Shown here: positions 1-9,975 of the stretch, in pieces | Layout: every line of letters starts with the position of its first letter | Position numbering within the stretch: the first letter of the stretch is position 1 | Assembly (NCBI GenBank): GCA_023954175.1 | Contig: JAMLIM010000015.1 | Location: forward strand, 1 to 55,829 | Direction of reading: 5' to 3' | From: Rhizobacter sp. | GTDB taxonomy: Bacteria > Pseudomonadota > Gammaproteobacteria > Burkholderiales > Burkholderiaceae_C | Length of the DNA: 55,829 nucleotides | Made by a program: the position numbers and the translations under genes | Notes under the pieces: generated by a model | Database searches by the model: none | Told to the model about the DNA's origin: nothing | The model's input: only the letters and a program-made list of their open reading frames with translations

Positions 1-224
1 TCGTCGCGCACCGCCGCGCTCAACCGGTCGGCGCCGGTTTCGCTGTAGAGGTTGCCGGCATCGATCACCGGCGGCATGCCGGGCACCGTCGTGACCGCGC
101 TCGGCACCGCGGCGAACGCGGCGGCGGCGAGCGTGGCGCCAAGGGCTGCCAGCCCGATCCACCGGCCGGCGGCCGCCCTGGTCTGTCGCTTCCTGTCCAC
201 CAGAAACTGCATTCGCACCCGCAT
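1..224 (-). CDS. YVTN/YncE-like beta-propeller protein, N-terminus only
   Basis: The gene runs off the left edge; about 74 codons are visible. The start carries an Arg/Lys-rich n-region and an Ala-rich hydrophobic stretch (LAALGATLAAAAFAAV), read as a signal peptide for export. The mature start contains PGMPPVIDAGNLYSETGA, which from memory resembles periplasmic YVTN-repeat beta-propeller proteins (cytochrome D1/YncE-like); no propeller repeats are in view, so the family call is an inference. ATG codons at 266, 224 and 212 share the frame; 224 is chosen because a GGA lies just upstream, but 212 is equally possible. It lies 87 bp downstream of the creatininase-family gene on the same strand and may be co-transcribed. 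Confidence 0.5.
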   Translation of the reverse strand, partial: MRVRMQFLVDRKRQTRAAAGRWIGLAALGATLAAAAFAAVPSAVTTVPGMPPVIDAGNLYSETGADRLSAAVRD

Positions 225-311
225 TCGAAATCCATCACGCTCGTTGTTCGCAAGCACGATTGTCATTCAACGGCGGTGGCGGCTCCCGCCACCGAAGCAC
301 CGGCCCGGGAA

Positions 312-1187
312 CTACCGCGCGCCGCGCAAGGCGCGAATCGCCTGCACCGACGCATCGACGATGTGGTCGACCCCAAGCTGACCGAGGGCCGCGGTGGCGC
401 GGCGCGGGTCGCCGACGGTGCCGCTGCCCGGCTTCGGCGCCTCGGGGCCGAGTTGCGCCTCGCGCACGAGCGCCGGATCGAGGGCCAGGGTGAGCGCGGT
501 ATCCGCCAGGCCGGCGTGCACACCGATCTCATCTGCGCCGAAGCCGCGTGCCTCGAGCATGGCCGCGTATTCCGCCTGCGATGCCGCGTAGTAGGCGCGC
601 AGCGCGTGCGCGCGCGCCGCGTCGCCGTGCTGCGCCCAGTCGCGGTTAAGCTTGTTTGCGACGCGCACCATGTCCTGCTGGTAGCCGCCGTGGTCGCCGA
701 GAAACACGATGTCGCGAAAGCCGTGCTGGCGCAGGCTGCGCGCGATCGACTCGAGCAGCGCCTCGAACGTCGCATCGCTGATCGAGATCGTGCCGGTGTA
801 GCGCATGTGCGCCTGCGGCGGCGCGATGCGCCCCTCCGGCACGTAGGCCAGCACGGGCGCGACGACCGCATCGCCCAGGCGCTCGGCAATCCTGCCGGCG
901 AGCAGATGCGCGCGCACGTTGTGCTTGCCGAGCGCCATGTGCGCCCCATTCTGCTCGGTGCCGCCGATCGGCACGAGCACGGTCGTCGCGCCCGCGTCGA
1001 TGCGCGCGCGCAGTTCGACCGAGGTCATGTCCTCGAGGTAGGGCGTCGCAGTCGCTGCGTGTGCCTCCCGCAACCCGGCAAGCTGCAGCCCCACAAGCAG
1101 CGCGCACGCCATCAGGCCGGCGCGCATCGCCTTCCCCCACGGCACCCACAGCGCGCACGCGTCGCGGGCGCCTTTCGACTTCAGCAT
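312..1187 (-). CDS. creatininase family protein, exported
   Basis: A 291-residue protein of the creatinine amidohydrolase (creatininase) fold, a metal-dependent amidohydrolase family. Visible family motifs are VPIGGTEQNGAH, with the metal-binding Glu, then GKHN, and FLGDHGGYQQDMV with the conserved Asp-His. The first 44 or so residues hold a basic segment and a hydrophobic helix (GLMACALLVGLQLAGL), so export to the periplasm is likely, which is unusual for classical creatininase. The length matches the family plus a signal peptide. It is divergent from the diguanylate cyclase gene, with 123 bp between the starts. The real substrate cannot be told; family members act on creatinine, formamides and F420 or peptide-modification precursors. 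Confidence 0.85.
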   Translation of the reverse strand: MLKSKGARDACALWVPWGKAMRAGLMACALLVGLQLAGLREAHAATATPYLEDMTSVELRARIDAGATTVLVPIGGTEQNGAHMALGKHNVRAHLLAGRIAERLGDAVVAPVLAYVPEGRIAPPQAHMRYTGTISISDATFEALLESIARSLRQHGFRDIVFLGDHGGYQQDMVRVANKLNRDWAQHGDAARAHALRAYYAASQAEYAAMLEARGFGADEIGVHAGLADTALTLALDPALVREAQLGPEAPKPGSGTVGDPRRATAALGQLGVDHIVDASVQAIRALRGAR

Positions 1188-1245
1188 CTGCTGCGCTCCT
1201 CACCCCGCGCCACCGCCCACGGCCCGTCACCGATTGTTTCATCCC

Positions 1246-1262
1246 TTCCCCAATCAGGGGGA
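1246..1262. promoter_or_regulatory. G/C-run imperfect palindrome upstream of the diguanylate cyclase gene
   Basis: The 17-bp sequence TTCCCCAATCAGGGGGA lies between two divergent starts (creatininase 1187, diguanylate cyclase 1311). Its reverse complement begins TCCCCCTGAT, which is also how the palindrome at 43832-43851 begins. This looks like a site for a shared regulator, but it rests on two occurrences only. Confidence 0.35.
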
Positions 1263-1310
1263 TCACACGCGCCGCACGGACACTCACAATCGTGCGATGC
1301 GGAGCGCACC

Positions 1311-2525
1311 ATGACATTGCACCTGCCGACCCTGCTCGTCGCCGCGATCGCGACGATGATGATGTCGAGCGCGCTGATGACGCTTTTCGGCCGCACGCAG
1401 CGCATCTATCGCGGCTTCTGGTGGTGGACCGCGGCGCAGTGGATGGGCACCGCCGGCCTCGCATTGCAACTCCTGCGCAATGCGCAGCCGGAACTGCTGC
1501 CGCTGTCCAACCTGCTGCTGATGCAGTGGCCGATCGTCACGCTGATCGGTGTGCGCCGCTTCTATCCGCGCCAGGTGCTGCCGGTGCCGCCGCTGGCGGA
1601 TGTGCTGCTGCTCGCCTTCGCCTACCTGCTGTGGGCCGCCACCTGGGCCGCGGGCGGCGATGTCGCGGCGCGGGTCGCCGCATTCGGCATAGGTGCCTGC
1701 GTGCTGTTTGCCTACAGCGCCGCGATCACGGCGCTGCTGCACGCCCGCCATCGCAGCCCGGCGCTGAAGGCCCTGATCGCCGTCCAGGGCGTCACGGCGC
1801 TGGTGCAGGCACTGCGCGTCGCGCAGGCGGGCCTGGCCGAAGTCCCGTGGTTCGCGCGCGACGACGTGACGCTCATCGTCGGCCTCAGCTCGGCCATGCT
1901 CGCGATGGCGATGGTGTACCTGAGCCTGCTGCTGACGCATGAGCGCACGACGCTCAAGCTGGCCGAATCACAGCGCCGCCTGCGCACCCTCGCCTACACC
2001 GACATGCTGACCGAGGTGCCGAACCGGCGCCACTTCTATGAGCTGGCAACCAAGGCCCTGGCGCTGCGCAAGCCGGGCACGGCGGCCGTCGTCACGTTCG
2101 ACATCGATCACTTCAAGCAGATCAACGACAGCCTGGGTCATGCCGAAGGCGACGAGGCCCTGCGCGAGGTTGCGCGCTGCACGCGCGACACCTTGCGCGC
2201 ACAGGACGTCGCCGGCCGCATCGGTGGCGACGAATTCGCGATGCTGCTGCCGCAGACCGACGTCGAGGAGGCACTCTCCGTCGTCGACCGCCTGTCGGCG
2301 CGGATCGAAGGCCAGCGCACGAGCGGCAACGCCCTTGCGCTCAGCCTGAGCTTCGGCATCGTCCTCGCGCGCAAGGGCGAGAACGTCGCGGACGCGCTGC
2401 GGCGCGCCGACCAGGCGCTCTACGAGGCCAAGCGCCAGGGCCGCAGCCGCGCCGTCGTCGCCGACGGCAGCGCCGCCAGCCCGGTCTTCGGCGAGAGCCG
2501 TGCGATGGGGCTCGGCGCGCGCTGA
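1311..2525 (+). CDS. membrane-bound diguanylate cyclase (GGDEF)
   Basis: A 404-residue enzyme making cyclic di-GMP from two GTP. Residues 1-210 form a hydrophobic sensor region with about six membrane helices and no recognisable extracellular domain. The GGDEF domain follows (from about 225), with LAYTDMLTEVPNRR, FDIDHFKQINDSLGH and an intact active site RIGGDEFAMLLP. An inhibitory I-site RAQD sits five residues before GGDEF, so product feedback is expected. There is no EAL domain, so it should only synthesise. The start is ATG 1311, preceded by GGAG at a good distance; the frame stays open far upstream only because of GC bias. Its end nearly touches the convergent alanine dehydrogenase gene (2529). 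Confidence 0.92.
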   Translation: MTLHLPTLLVAAIATMMMSSALMTLFGRTQRIYRGFWWWTAAQWMGTAGLALQLLRNAQPELLPLSNLLLMQWPIVTLIGVRRFYPRQVLPVPPLADVLLLAFAYLLWAATWAAGGDVAARVAAFGIGACVLFAYSAAITALLHARHRSPALKALIAVQGVTALVQALRVAQAGLAEVPWFARDDVTLIVGLSSAMLAMAMVYLSLLLTHERTTLKLAESQRRLRTLAYTDMLTEVPNRRHFYELATKALALRKPGTAAVVTFDIDHFKQINDSLGHAEGDEALREVARCTRDTLRAQDVAGRIGGDEFAMLLPQTDVEEALSVVDRLSARIEGQRTSGNALALSLSFGIVLARKGENVADALRRADQALYEAKRQGRSRAVVADGSAASPVFGESRAMGLGAR

Positions 2526-2528
2526 GCG

Positions 2529-3644
<1,116 letters not shown>

Positions 3645-3758
3645 GGTGGGTTCCTTCCTCGACGATGACGGGTTGAATTGCGCGTGAGTCTAGGGCCGGC
3701 ACCACGCACGCGCGGTTGTCCGGCGTTCACGGCCCACATGGCGCGCCGCTCGTGATTC

Positions 3759-3774
3759 GATCGTGCGCACGATC
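3759..3774. promoter_or_regulatory. 16-bp perfect palindrome upstream of ald
   Basis: GATCGTGCGCACGATC is a perfect palindrome 115 bp upstream of the ald start in a 162-bp gap. It could be an operator for ald, whose relatives are often controlled by Lrp/AsnC-type proteins. No promoter boxes are evident, and GC-rich DNA produces such palindromes by chance more often than AT-rich DNA. Confidence 0.3.
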
Positions 3775-3806
3775 CACGCAGACAGAATGTCCGGCGACGG
3801 CCCGGG

Positions 3807-4472
3807 CTATCGCGCCAGACGCAGCACGCGCCAGCCGCGCGACCGGGCGTGCTCGAACAGGCGCTCGTCCGGGTCCACCGCGACGGCTTCGCCAACCGCC
3901 TGCAGCAGCGGCAGATCGTTGATCGAGTCGCTGTAGAACACGGCAGTGTCGAGCAAGGCGGCAGACAAGCCGCGGTCGTGCAACCAGGCCCGCAGACGCG
4001 TCACCTTGCCCTCGCGCATGTTGAGCGTGCCGGTGGTGCGGCCAGTGCAGATGCCGCCCGACAGCTCGACTTCGGTGGCGATCAGCTCGGCGATGCCGAG
4101 GTGGCGCGCGGTCAGCTCGGTGATGACGCGGTTGGTCGCCGTCGTCATGATCAAGGTGTGGCCTTGCTGGCGGTGCTCATCGACCAGCGCGCGGGCCGAC
4201 GCCGGTATGCGGGGCACGACCACTTCGTTCAGAAAGCGCTCGCAGATCGGCTGCCACTGTGCCAGCGATCGCCCTTCGAGCGTGCCGACATAGAAGTCGC
4301 AGAACGCCTGCACCGTGACGCTTGCATCGGCGTAGCGCCGCGCCATGTCGGCATTGCGCGGCGCGAACCCGGCGCGGTCGAGGATGCCCTGCGCCATCAG
4401 GAACTCGCACCACAGCACATCGCTGTCGCCCGACAGCAGCGTGTGGTCGAGGTCGAAGATCGCGAGCTTCAC
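3807..4472 (-). CDS. HAD-superfamily hydrolase, subfamily IB (SerB-like phosphatase)
   Basis: A 221-residue haloacid-dehalogenase-type phosphatase. Motif I is FDLDHTLLSGDSD at residues 5-17, with the nucleophile and acid Asp pair. Motif II is the Thr in LIMTTATNRV, motif III a Lys near NMREGKVTRL, and motif IV YSDSINDLPLL. The helical cap between motifs I and II is typical of subfamily IB (phosphoserine phosphatase/CicA/YfhB). The substrate is unknown; candidates are phosphoserine, another small phosphate ester or a lipid phosphate. It ends 162 bp from ald and its start lies 14 bp before the stop of the aldehyde dehydrogenase gene on the same strand, so it may be the last gene of that operon. 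Confidence 0.85.
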   Translation of the reverse strand: MKLAIFDLDHTLLSGDSDVLWCEFLMAQGILDRAGFAPRNADMARRYADASVTVQAFCDFYVGTLEGRSLAQWQPICERFLNEVVVPRIPASARALVDEHRQQGHTLIMTTATNRVITELTARHLGIAELIATEVELSGGICTGRTTGTLNMREGKVTRLRAWLHDRGLSAALLDTAVFYSDSINDLPLLQAVGEAVAVDPDERLFEHARSRGWRVLRLAR

Positions 4473-4485
4473 GCGCGGCGCGAAC

Positions 4486-5874
4486 TCACAGCGACTTCAG
4501 GTGAAACGATTTCGGCCGCGTCAGCTGCTCGTAGCCGACTGACGACAGCGTCGCGCCGCGGCCGGTGTTCTTGACGCCGGTCCAGGCGAGCGCCGGGTCG
4601 AGATAGTCGCAGCGGTTCATGAACACGGTGCCGGTCTGCAACCGCTCGCCGATCGCGAGCGCGGCGGCTTCGTCCTGGGTGAAGATGCACGCCGTCAGGC
4701 CGTAGGGGCTGTCGTTCATCAAGGCCACCGCCTCGTCGTCGGAGTCGACCGGCATGATGCCGACGACCGGGCCGAAGCATTCGTCGTTCATCAGCGCCAT
4801 GCCGTGGTCGACCTCGATCAGGATCTGCGGCGCGACGTACGTGCTGCCCGCCTGGTCGAGCTCGAAGCGCCGCGTGTCGATGAGTGTTCGCGCGCCCTTC
4901 GCAACGGCGTCGGCGATCGTCGCGCGTACCGCATCGGCCGCCGCCACCCGCACCACCGGGCCCAGCGTCGTCGCCGCGTCGAGCGGGTTGCCGAGCACGT
5001 ACTGGCGCGTCAGGGCAACCGCCTTGTCGACGAACTCGGAGTAGAGCGACCGCTCGACGTAGATGCGCTGGATGCCGCAGCAGCTCTGGCCGGAGTTGAA
5101 GAAGGCACCGTCGACGAGCGTCTCGACCGCGGCGTCGAGCTGCGCGTCGGCGCGCACATACGCCGGGTCGTTGCCGCCGAGTTCGAGCCCGACATGAATG
5201 AAGCGGCCGGCGGCGGCGCGCTCGACCGCCGCGCCGCCGGCGACCGAGCCGGTGAAGCACACGCCGTCCACAAGCGGCGACGCGACGAGCGCCTGCGTGC
5301 CTTCGTGATCGGTGTGCACGCATTGCAGCAGCCCTTCGGGCAGACCGCCGGCGACGAGCGCCTCGACGATGCGCTCGCCCGCCATCGGCGTCTGCGCGGA
5401 AGGCTTGAGGATCACCGCGTTGCCCGCCATCAGCGCCGGCACGATCGCGTTCACCGCCGTCAGCAGCGGGTAGTTCCAGGGCGCAACGACGAGCACGACA
5501 CCGAGCGGCTCGCGCCGGATGAAGCGCGTGAAGCCGACGATCGGCGCCGGCGTCACGTCCGCGAGCGCGTCCTCGGCGATCATGATCATGTGCCGCGCGC
5601 GCGCCGCGAAGCCATCCACCTCGCCCGGTGTGTAGCGCAGCGGGCGGCCCATCTGCAGCGTGATCTCCTTCGCGACGCGGTCCTTCATCGCGACGAAGGC
5701 ATCGACGCCGCGCTCGAGGATGTGTCCGCGCTCGGCCACCGGCAGCGCGCGCCACGCAGCCTGCGCGGCGCGCGCGGCGTCGAGTGCGAGCTGCATCGCC
5801 GCAGCGTCGAGATACGGGCGGCGCAGCAGCTTGCTGCCGTCCACCGGGCTGATCGTCACGAGTTCGGAAGTCAT
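4486..5874 (-). CDS. NAD(P)-dependent aldehyde dehydrogenase
   Basis: A 462-residue aldehyde dehydrogenase. Visible are the Asn-containing VVAPWNYPLLTAVN, the cofactor loop VILKPSAQTP, the general base Glu in GLELGGNDPAYV, and the catalytic Cys in FFNSGQSCCGIQRIYV; the C-terminal fold ends near VKNTGRGATLSSVG. Start ATG 5874 (MTSELVTISPVDG) fits the family; the open frame runs on upstream only through GC bias. The upstream iron alcohol dehydrogenase stops 14 bp before this start, so the pair should be one transcript and oxidise an alcohol to an acid in two steps. Substrate unknown; it differs clearly from PhnY at 20962. Possible substrates are discussed with the glutamine-synthetase-like gene. 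Confidence 0.9.
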   Translation of the reverse strand: MTSELVTISPVDGSKLLRRPYLDAAAMQLALDAARAAQAAWRALPVAERGHILERGVDAFVAMKDRVAKEITLQMGRPLRYTPGEVDGFAARARHMIMIAEDALADVTPAPIVGFTRFIRREPLGVVLVVAPWNYPLLTAVNAIVPALMAGNAVILKPSAQTPMAGERIVEALVAGGLPEGLLQCVHTDHEGTQALVASPLVDGVCFTGSVAGGAAVERAAAGRFIHVGLELGGNDPAYVRADAQLDAAVETLVDGAFFNSGQSCCGIQRIYVERSLYSEFVDKAVALTRQYVLGNPLDAATTLGPVVRVAAADAVRATIADAVAKGARTLIDTRRFELDQAGSTYVAPQILIEVDHGMALMNDECFGPVVGIMPVDSDDEAVALMNDSPYGLTACIFTQDEAAALAIGERLQTGTVFMNRCDYLDPALAWTGVKNTGRGATLSSVGYEQLTRPKSFHLKSL

Positions 5875-5888
5875 CGGTCGGTCTTCAT

Positions 5889-7022
5889 TCACATCGCGGC
5901 GCGAAACAGCCGCTCGAAATCGGCCGCGGCGCAGGGCCGCGGGTTGGTCTGGTGGCAGATGTCGGCGGTGGCAAGCTCGACGAGGCGCGGCAGGTGCGCC
6001 GCCGTCACGCCGCGCTGGGCGAGGCCGCCGGTGATGCCGACGCGCGTCTTCAGCGCGCGCAGCCAGGGCACGAAGGACGCGCCGCCGCCGGCAACGCCGC
6101 ACACATGCGCGAGCTCGTCGAACTTCGCCGGCACGGCTTCGTGATTCCACGCCAGCACGGTGTCGATCATCAGCGCGTTCGCGAGGCCGTGGTGCAGGTC
6201 GCACACGGCGCCGAGCGCGTGGGCGCAGGAATGCACCGCGCCCAGATCCTTCTGGAACGCGATCGCGCCCATCATCGACGCCATCATCATGTCGCCACGC
6301 GCGCCGATGTTGCCGGGCTCGGCGACCGCGATCGGCAAGGCGCGCGCCGCGATGCGCGCGCCTTCGAGCGCGATGCCGTCGCACAGCGGGTGGTACGCCG
6401 GCGACAGGTAGCTCTCGACGTTGTGCGTCAGCGCGTCCATGCCCGTCGCGGCGGTGATCGCGGGCGGCAGCGCCAGCGTCAACTCGGGGTCGGCGAACAC
6501 CGCGCGGGCGAGCAGCTTCGGCGAGAAGACGACGCGCTTGACGTGGGTGTCGTCCTCCGACACGACGCTCGAACGGCCGACCTCCGAGCCCGTACCCGAG
6601 GTCGTCGGCAACGCAACGAAGTACGGCAGCTCGTTGACGATGGGCCGCACCTGCGGGTGGTCCCACACGTACTCGAGCACGTCGCCCTCGTGCACCGCCA
6701 TCACGCCGACGACCTTCGCCACGTCGAGCGCCGCGCCGCCGCCAAAGCCGATCACCGCATCGGCACGGTGCGCCTTGAACGCCGCCGCGCCGGCCATCAC
6801 CTGGCTCGCCGTCGGGTTGCCGAAGACGCCATCGAACACCGAAACGTTGAGGCCGCCGAGATGGCTACGGAACTCGGCCAGCACCGGCAGCGCGCCGAGC
6901 GCGCGGTCGGTCACGATCAACGGGCGCTTGCAGCCGGCTTCGAGCAGGTGCTGGGCGACCAGCCTGCGCACGCCGGGGCCGAAGTGGATGGGGGTGGGGA
7001 ATGAGAAGTTGGCGATCGTCAT
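5889..7022 (-). CDS. iron-containing alcohol dehydrogenase
   Basis: A 377-residue group III (Fe-ADH) alcohol dehydrogenase. The NAD region has VIGFGGGAALDVAKVVG, and the dinucleotide segment is followed by PTTSGTGSEVGRSSV. The metal site is visible as TAATGMDALTHNVESYLS with a conserved His, and HSCAHALGAVCDLHHGLANA with two further His residues. The start is ATG 7022 (MTIANFSFPTPIHFG). It precedes the aldehyde dehydrogenase in the same transcript. In phosphonate clusters elsewhere, Fe-ADHs interconvert phosphonoacetaldehyde and hydroxyethylphosphonate; this paralogue could do that or act on another alcohol. The substrate is not determined by sequence. Confidence 0.9.
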   Translation of the reverse strand: MTIANFSFPTPIHFGPGVRRLVAQHLLEAGCKRPLIVTDRALGALPVLAEFRSHLGGLNVSVFDGVFGNPTASQVMAGAAAFKAHRADAVIGFGGGAALDVAKVVGVMAVHEGDVLEYVWDHPQVRPIVNELPYFVALPTTSGTGSEVGRSSVVSEDDTHVKRVVFSPKLLARAVFADPELTLALPPAITAATGMDALTHNVESYLSPAYHPLCDGIALEGARIAARALPIAVAEPGNIGARGDMMMASMMGAIAFQKDLGAVHSCAHALGAVCDLHHGLANALMIDTVLAWNHEAVPAKFDELAHVCGVAGGGASFVPWLRALKTRVGITGGLAQRGVTAAHLPRLVELATADICHQTNPRPCAAADFERLFRAAM

Positions 7023-7095
7023 GGAGTTCTCTTGGTTCGCGTGGAGCCGATCCCGCCGCAGCACGCAATTGTCGTCCGACTGTCGAGGCGACGGG

Positions 7096-7698
7096 CTATG
7101 CGTCGGCTTGCAGCGCGTACGCGACCTTGGTTCCCTCAACGCTCAAGTGGCGTGCGCTCACGAGAGCCTGCACGACCTGCAGAATCTCGGCATCGCTGAG
7201 TTGCTTTTGAAACAGCGCCGCGATCGTGCTGTTGAGCGTGGCGCGTGTACGCGGACGAGATGCCTTGAGTTGTCGAAGTTTGACGAGCACAACTTCGGCT
7301 CTTTCGGCCGGCGTCTTGGCGCACTCTGATTTGACGAGCGGTATTGCACTGACGTCTTCGATCCGCGCAACAAACAGCTTCCTATCCTTGAGGTGCTGCA
7401 CCAAGGGATCGAATCCCTTGTCTTTCGAGATGATGTGGAAGAAGGCGTCAGGCTCGCTCGCGGCGATCCGCCCGAGATAGAAGGCAATGTGAAAGTCCAG
7501 CGCATTCGGACCCACGCCCGTGATCTGGACGTACTCCGCTCGGTCGCCCATCGGTTGTACCGCCCTCACGGTTGACGTGGAAAGCTTGGACTGGTTGGCA
7601 CCGATGAAGATCTTTATCTTGAAGTGCTCCTTGTCCAGCAACTGCAAGCGCTCGGGCTGCACGCTCTCGAAATCGATCAGGACGTAGTTGGTTCGCAT
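7096..7698 (-). CDS. PIN/NYN-like RNase-fold protein
   Basis: A 200-residue protein beginning MRTNYVLIDFESVQPERL, the typical opening of PIN-like (NYN-type) proteins, in which the first acidic residues (LIDFE) bind a metal. A second acidic stretch (ALDFHIAFYLGRIA) and FFHIISKDKGFDPLV, with a conserved Asp, complete a plausible active site. The C-terminal 70 residues look helical and may form a winged-helix-like region. Nuclease activity on RNA is inferred from the fold only. ATG 7698 is chosen because it gives the conserved start and avoids overlap with the upstream binding-protein gene, which stops 8 bp before it. Confidence 0.7.
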   Translation of the reverse strand: MRTNYVLIDFESVQPERLQLLDKEHFKIKIFIGANQSKLSTSTVRAVQPMGDRAEYVQITGVGPNALDFHIAFYLGRIAASEPDAFFHIISKDKGFDPLVQHLKDRKLFVARIEDVSAIPLVKSECAKTPAERAEVVLVKLRQLKASRPRTRATLNSTIAALFQKQLSDAEILQVVQALVSARHLSVEGTKVAYALQADA

Positions 7699-7706
7699 CT
7701 CGATGC

Positions 7707-9312
7707 CTACTTGATCCTCACCCACCGCAACTCGACAATGTCGCTCGGCCACTGCACTGCCGTGACCTTCTTCGCCATCGCCCAGCTCAGCGTGCGGCGG
7801 TAGAGCGGCACGTAGGGCAGATATCGCCGATCAACCGCAGCGCGACGCCGACCATCGCGCGCCGTTTGCTCGCGTCGGGCTCGATGCGGATGTTGTCGAT
7901 CAGCGTGTCGAGTTGCGGGTTCGAGTAGCGCCCGGCGTTGAAGGTGCCGCCGCCGTCCTTGCTCCAGGTGTGGAAGAGCGCGTTGAGCGTCGCCCAGGCG
8001 TCGGTCGTCGGCGTCCAGCCGAATTCGATGAAGGCCGAGGTGCCCTGGCTCAGGCGCGGGAAGAACTGGTTCGTCGGCCCCGAGCGCAGCGTGGTGCGGA
8101 TGCCGACCTGCGTCAGCATCGCCGTCGCCGCCTGGCACACGTTCTCGCGGTAGGCGATGTTGACGCAGTCGAGCGTCACCGAAAAGCCGTTCGGGTAGCC
8201 CGCCTCGGCGAGCAGCGCCTTCGCCTTCGCCGGGTCGTAGGGCAGGCGCTTGTCGAGCTCGGGCAGGCTGCCGTCGACGCGCGGTGAAAGAAACGCACCG
8301 GTCGGCGTGCCCTGCCCGCGCAGCACCTTCTGCACGATGAGGTCGACATTGATCGCCTGGTAGACGGCGCGGCGCACGCGCAGGTCCTTGAACGGGTTGC
8401 GGCCTTTGACATCACTGCCTTCGAGTTCGTCGTGCCACTGGTCGAAAGTGAAGTACTGCTGGCCGAGGTCGGCCGTCTGCAGCACGGTGATCTGCTTGTC
8501 GGCCTTCAGCCGTTCGACGTCCTGGAAGGGTGGGTCGAGCACGAGGTCGATCTCGCCCGAGGCGAGCGCGGCCAGCCGCGTCGCGTCCTGGCGGATCGAG
8601 ACGAAGCTCACTTCGTCGAGATTGCCGTTGCGCTTGTCGGAACCGGACAGTGCGCGGCCCCACCAATTTGGATTGGCCTTCAACACCGTGCGCACATCGG
8701 GCTCGTAGCGCTCGAGGATGAATGGCCCGGTGCCGTTGGCGTTGCGCACGGTGAAGGTTTCCTGCTTGCCGTTGAAGTCCTGCGCCTTCTCGACGCCGTG
8801 CTTGACGCTCCAGGCCCGGCTCATGATCGCAAGGCCGACGAACTTCTCCGGCAGCACGGCGTCGGGCGAAGCAAGCAGCACGTCCACCGTCAGGTCGTCG
8901 ATCTTCTTCGCGCCGGTCACGCCCTTCAGCTGGAAGGCGCGCTGCGACGTGGGCCCGAGTGCACGCTCGATCGAGAACACGACGTCGTCGGCGGTGAAGG
9001 CGCTGCCGTCGTGGAAGCTCACGCCCGGGCGCAGCTTGAAGCGCCAGGTCGTCGCGTTGGTCGCCTGCCACGAGAGGGCGAGCGAAGGCTCGAGCGCGAA
9101 CTTTCGTCGCGGTTGAGCAGCGAGTCGTAGACCTGCGTGTAAATGCGGCTCTGGTACAGCAGTGCCAGCGCATGCGGGTCCATCGTCTGCGGGTCGAAGC
9201 CGCTGGCGATGCGCAACGGCGCCGCGAGCGCGACGGCAGTCGCCAGGCAACCGACCCAGGCAAGCGAAGCGCAAAGGACAGCACGCAAGCGCGGACGAAG
9301 GAGTCTTTGCAT
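7707..9312 (-). pseudogene. ABC transporter substrate-binding protein, family 5, broken by two frameshifts
   Basis: The reading frame of a DppA/OppA-like peptide-binding protein is spread over three frames. It starts at 9312 with a signal peptide and the mature start LRIASGFDPQTMDPHALALL. At about 9104 one base is missing: GACGAAAGTTCGC should be GACGAAAAGTTCGC, which restores DEKFALEPSLA. The second frame carries family hallmarks (WRFKLRPGVSFHDGSAFT, NGTGPFILERYEPD). At about 7827 another base is missing: GATATCTGCCC should be GATATCCTGCCC, which restores DILPYVPLYRR and the natural end ELRWVRIK. Both are one-base losses within short homopolymers, so either true decay or sequencing error is possible. 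No permease or ATPase genes adjoin it. Confidence 0.8.
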
Positions 9313-9324
9313 GACGCCGTCTCG

Positions 9325-9726
9325 CTAGGCGAGCAACTCGAACCCGGCGATCCGGGACGCGCTCTTGTCGAACGTCGCGGTGTGCGAACAGCCCGCGTCG
9401 GCGTTCAACTGGGCGATCAGGCAGTCCGAGAACCCGGCCGCCGGCGCGGCGTCGAAGGCCTGCAATGCCTTGCGGACGACGCCCTTGCGTTCGACGACGA
9501 TGTTCGGCGTCGCAAGAAGGTTCTCGACGATCTGCACGAGTTCGCCACGGCCGGCGGCGTAGAGGCGCTCGAGGACCCAGCACGTCTCGGCCAGCGTCAC
9601 GACGTTCACGTGCCCAGGTGCCTCGCGCGTCAGGCCGGTTTGCAGCAGGCGCCTGGCGGCCGCACCCTGGCGCGCGTCGTCCTGCGCGAAGTAGCGCACG
9701 AGCACGTTGGTGTCGAGCCCGATCAC
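9325..9726 (-). CDS. vapC: VapC-type PIN-domain toxin
   Basis: A 133-residue PIN-domain ribonuclease toxin. It opens IGLDTNVLVRYFAQDD with the first metal-binding Asp; further acidic residues are Glu in LAETCWVLER and Asp in GFSDCLIAQLN, and the last motif is TFDKSASRI. VapC toxins cleave tRNA or rRNA and are held inactive by VapB. The start is GTG 9726, overlapping the antitoxin stop in the tetranucleotide GTGA, which implies translational coupling. Upstream in-frame codons are ignored for this reason. It is followed 12 bp later by the broken binding-protein gene. Confidence 0.92.
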   Translation of the reverse strand: MIGLDTNVLVRYFAQDDARQGAAARRLLQTGLTREAPGHVNVVTLAETCWVLERLYAAGRGELVQIVENLLATPNIVVERKGVVRKALQAFDAAPAAGFSDCLIAQLNADAGCSHTATFDKSASRIAGFELLA

Positions 9727-9968
9727 CGGCCGTCCTCGCTGCCCATCTCGGCGATGGCGGCCTTGATCTCGTCGAGCGAGGCCGCCTTGGCCCGCCGGCC
9801 CTTGAACATGCCGCACAGCGCGTTCAGGTCGCGCTTGACGGGCACGATCACGAAGCCCGCGTCGGTGCCGACGAACTCGATGCGATCGCCCGACTCCAGC
9901 CCCAACGCTTCACGCACCGCCTTCGGTATCGTGACCTGGCCCTTGCTCGTCAGTGTCGCCTCGCTCAT
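9723..9968 (-). CDS. vapB: VapB-type antitoxin, AbrB/MazE fold
   Basis: An 81-residue antitoxin. The N-terminal swapped-hairpin DNA-binding domain is plain: ATLTSKGQVTIPKAVREALG followed by GDRIEFV. The C-terminal half (from about residue 50) is the acidic and basic tail that should bind and block VapC. A strong Shine-Dalgarno AAGGAG lies 6 nt before ATG 9968. It is the first gene of the pair and should repress its own operon, with VapC as co-repressor, through the site at 9976-10014. Confidence 0.92.
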   Translation of the reverse strand: MSEATLTSKGQVTIPKAVREALGLESGDRIEFVGTDAGFVIVPVKRDLNALCGMFKGRRAKAASLDEIKAAIAEMGSEDGR

Positions 9969-9975
9969 TGCGCTC

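Noticed and set aside
9313-9583. Upstream extension of the middle frame of the family 5 binding protein
   Set aside because: It runs antisense-like through vapC and lacks a signal peptide; the signal peptide in the neighbouring frame at 9312 shows the true start and hence the frameshift.
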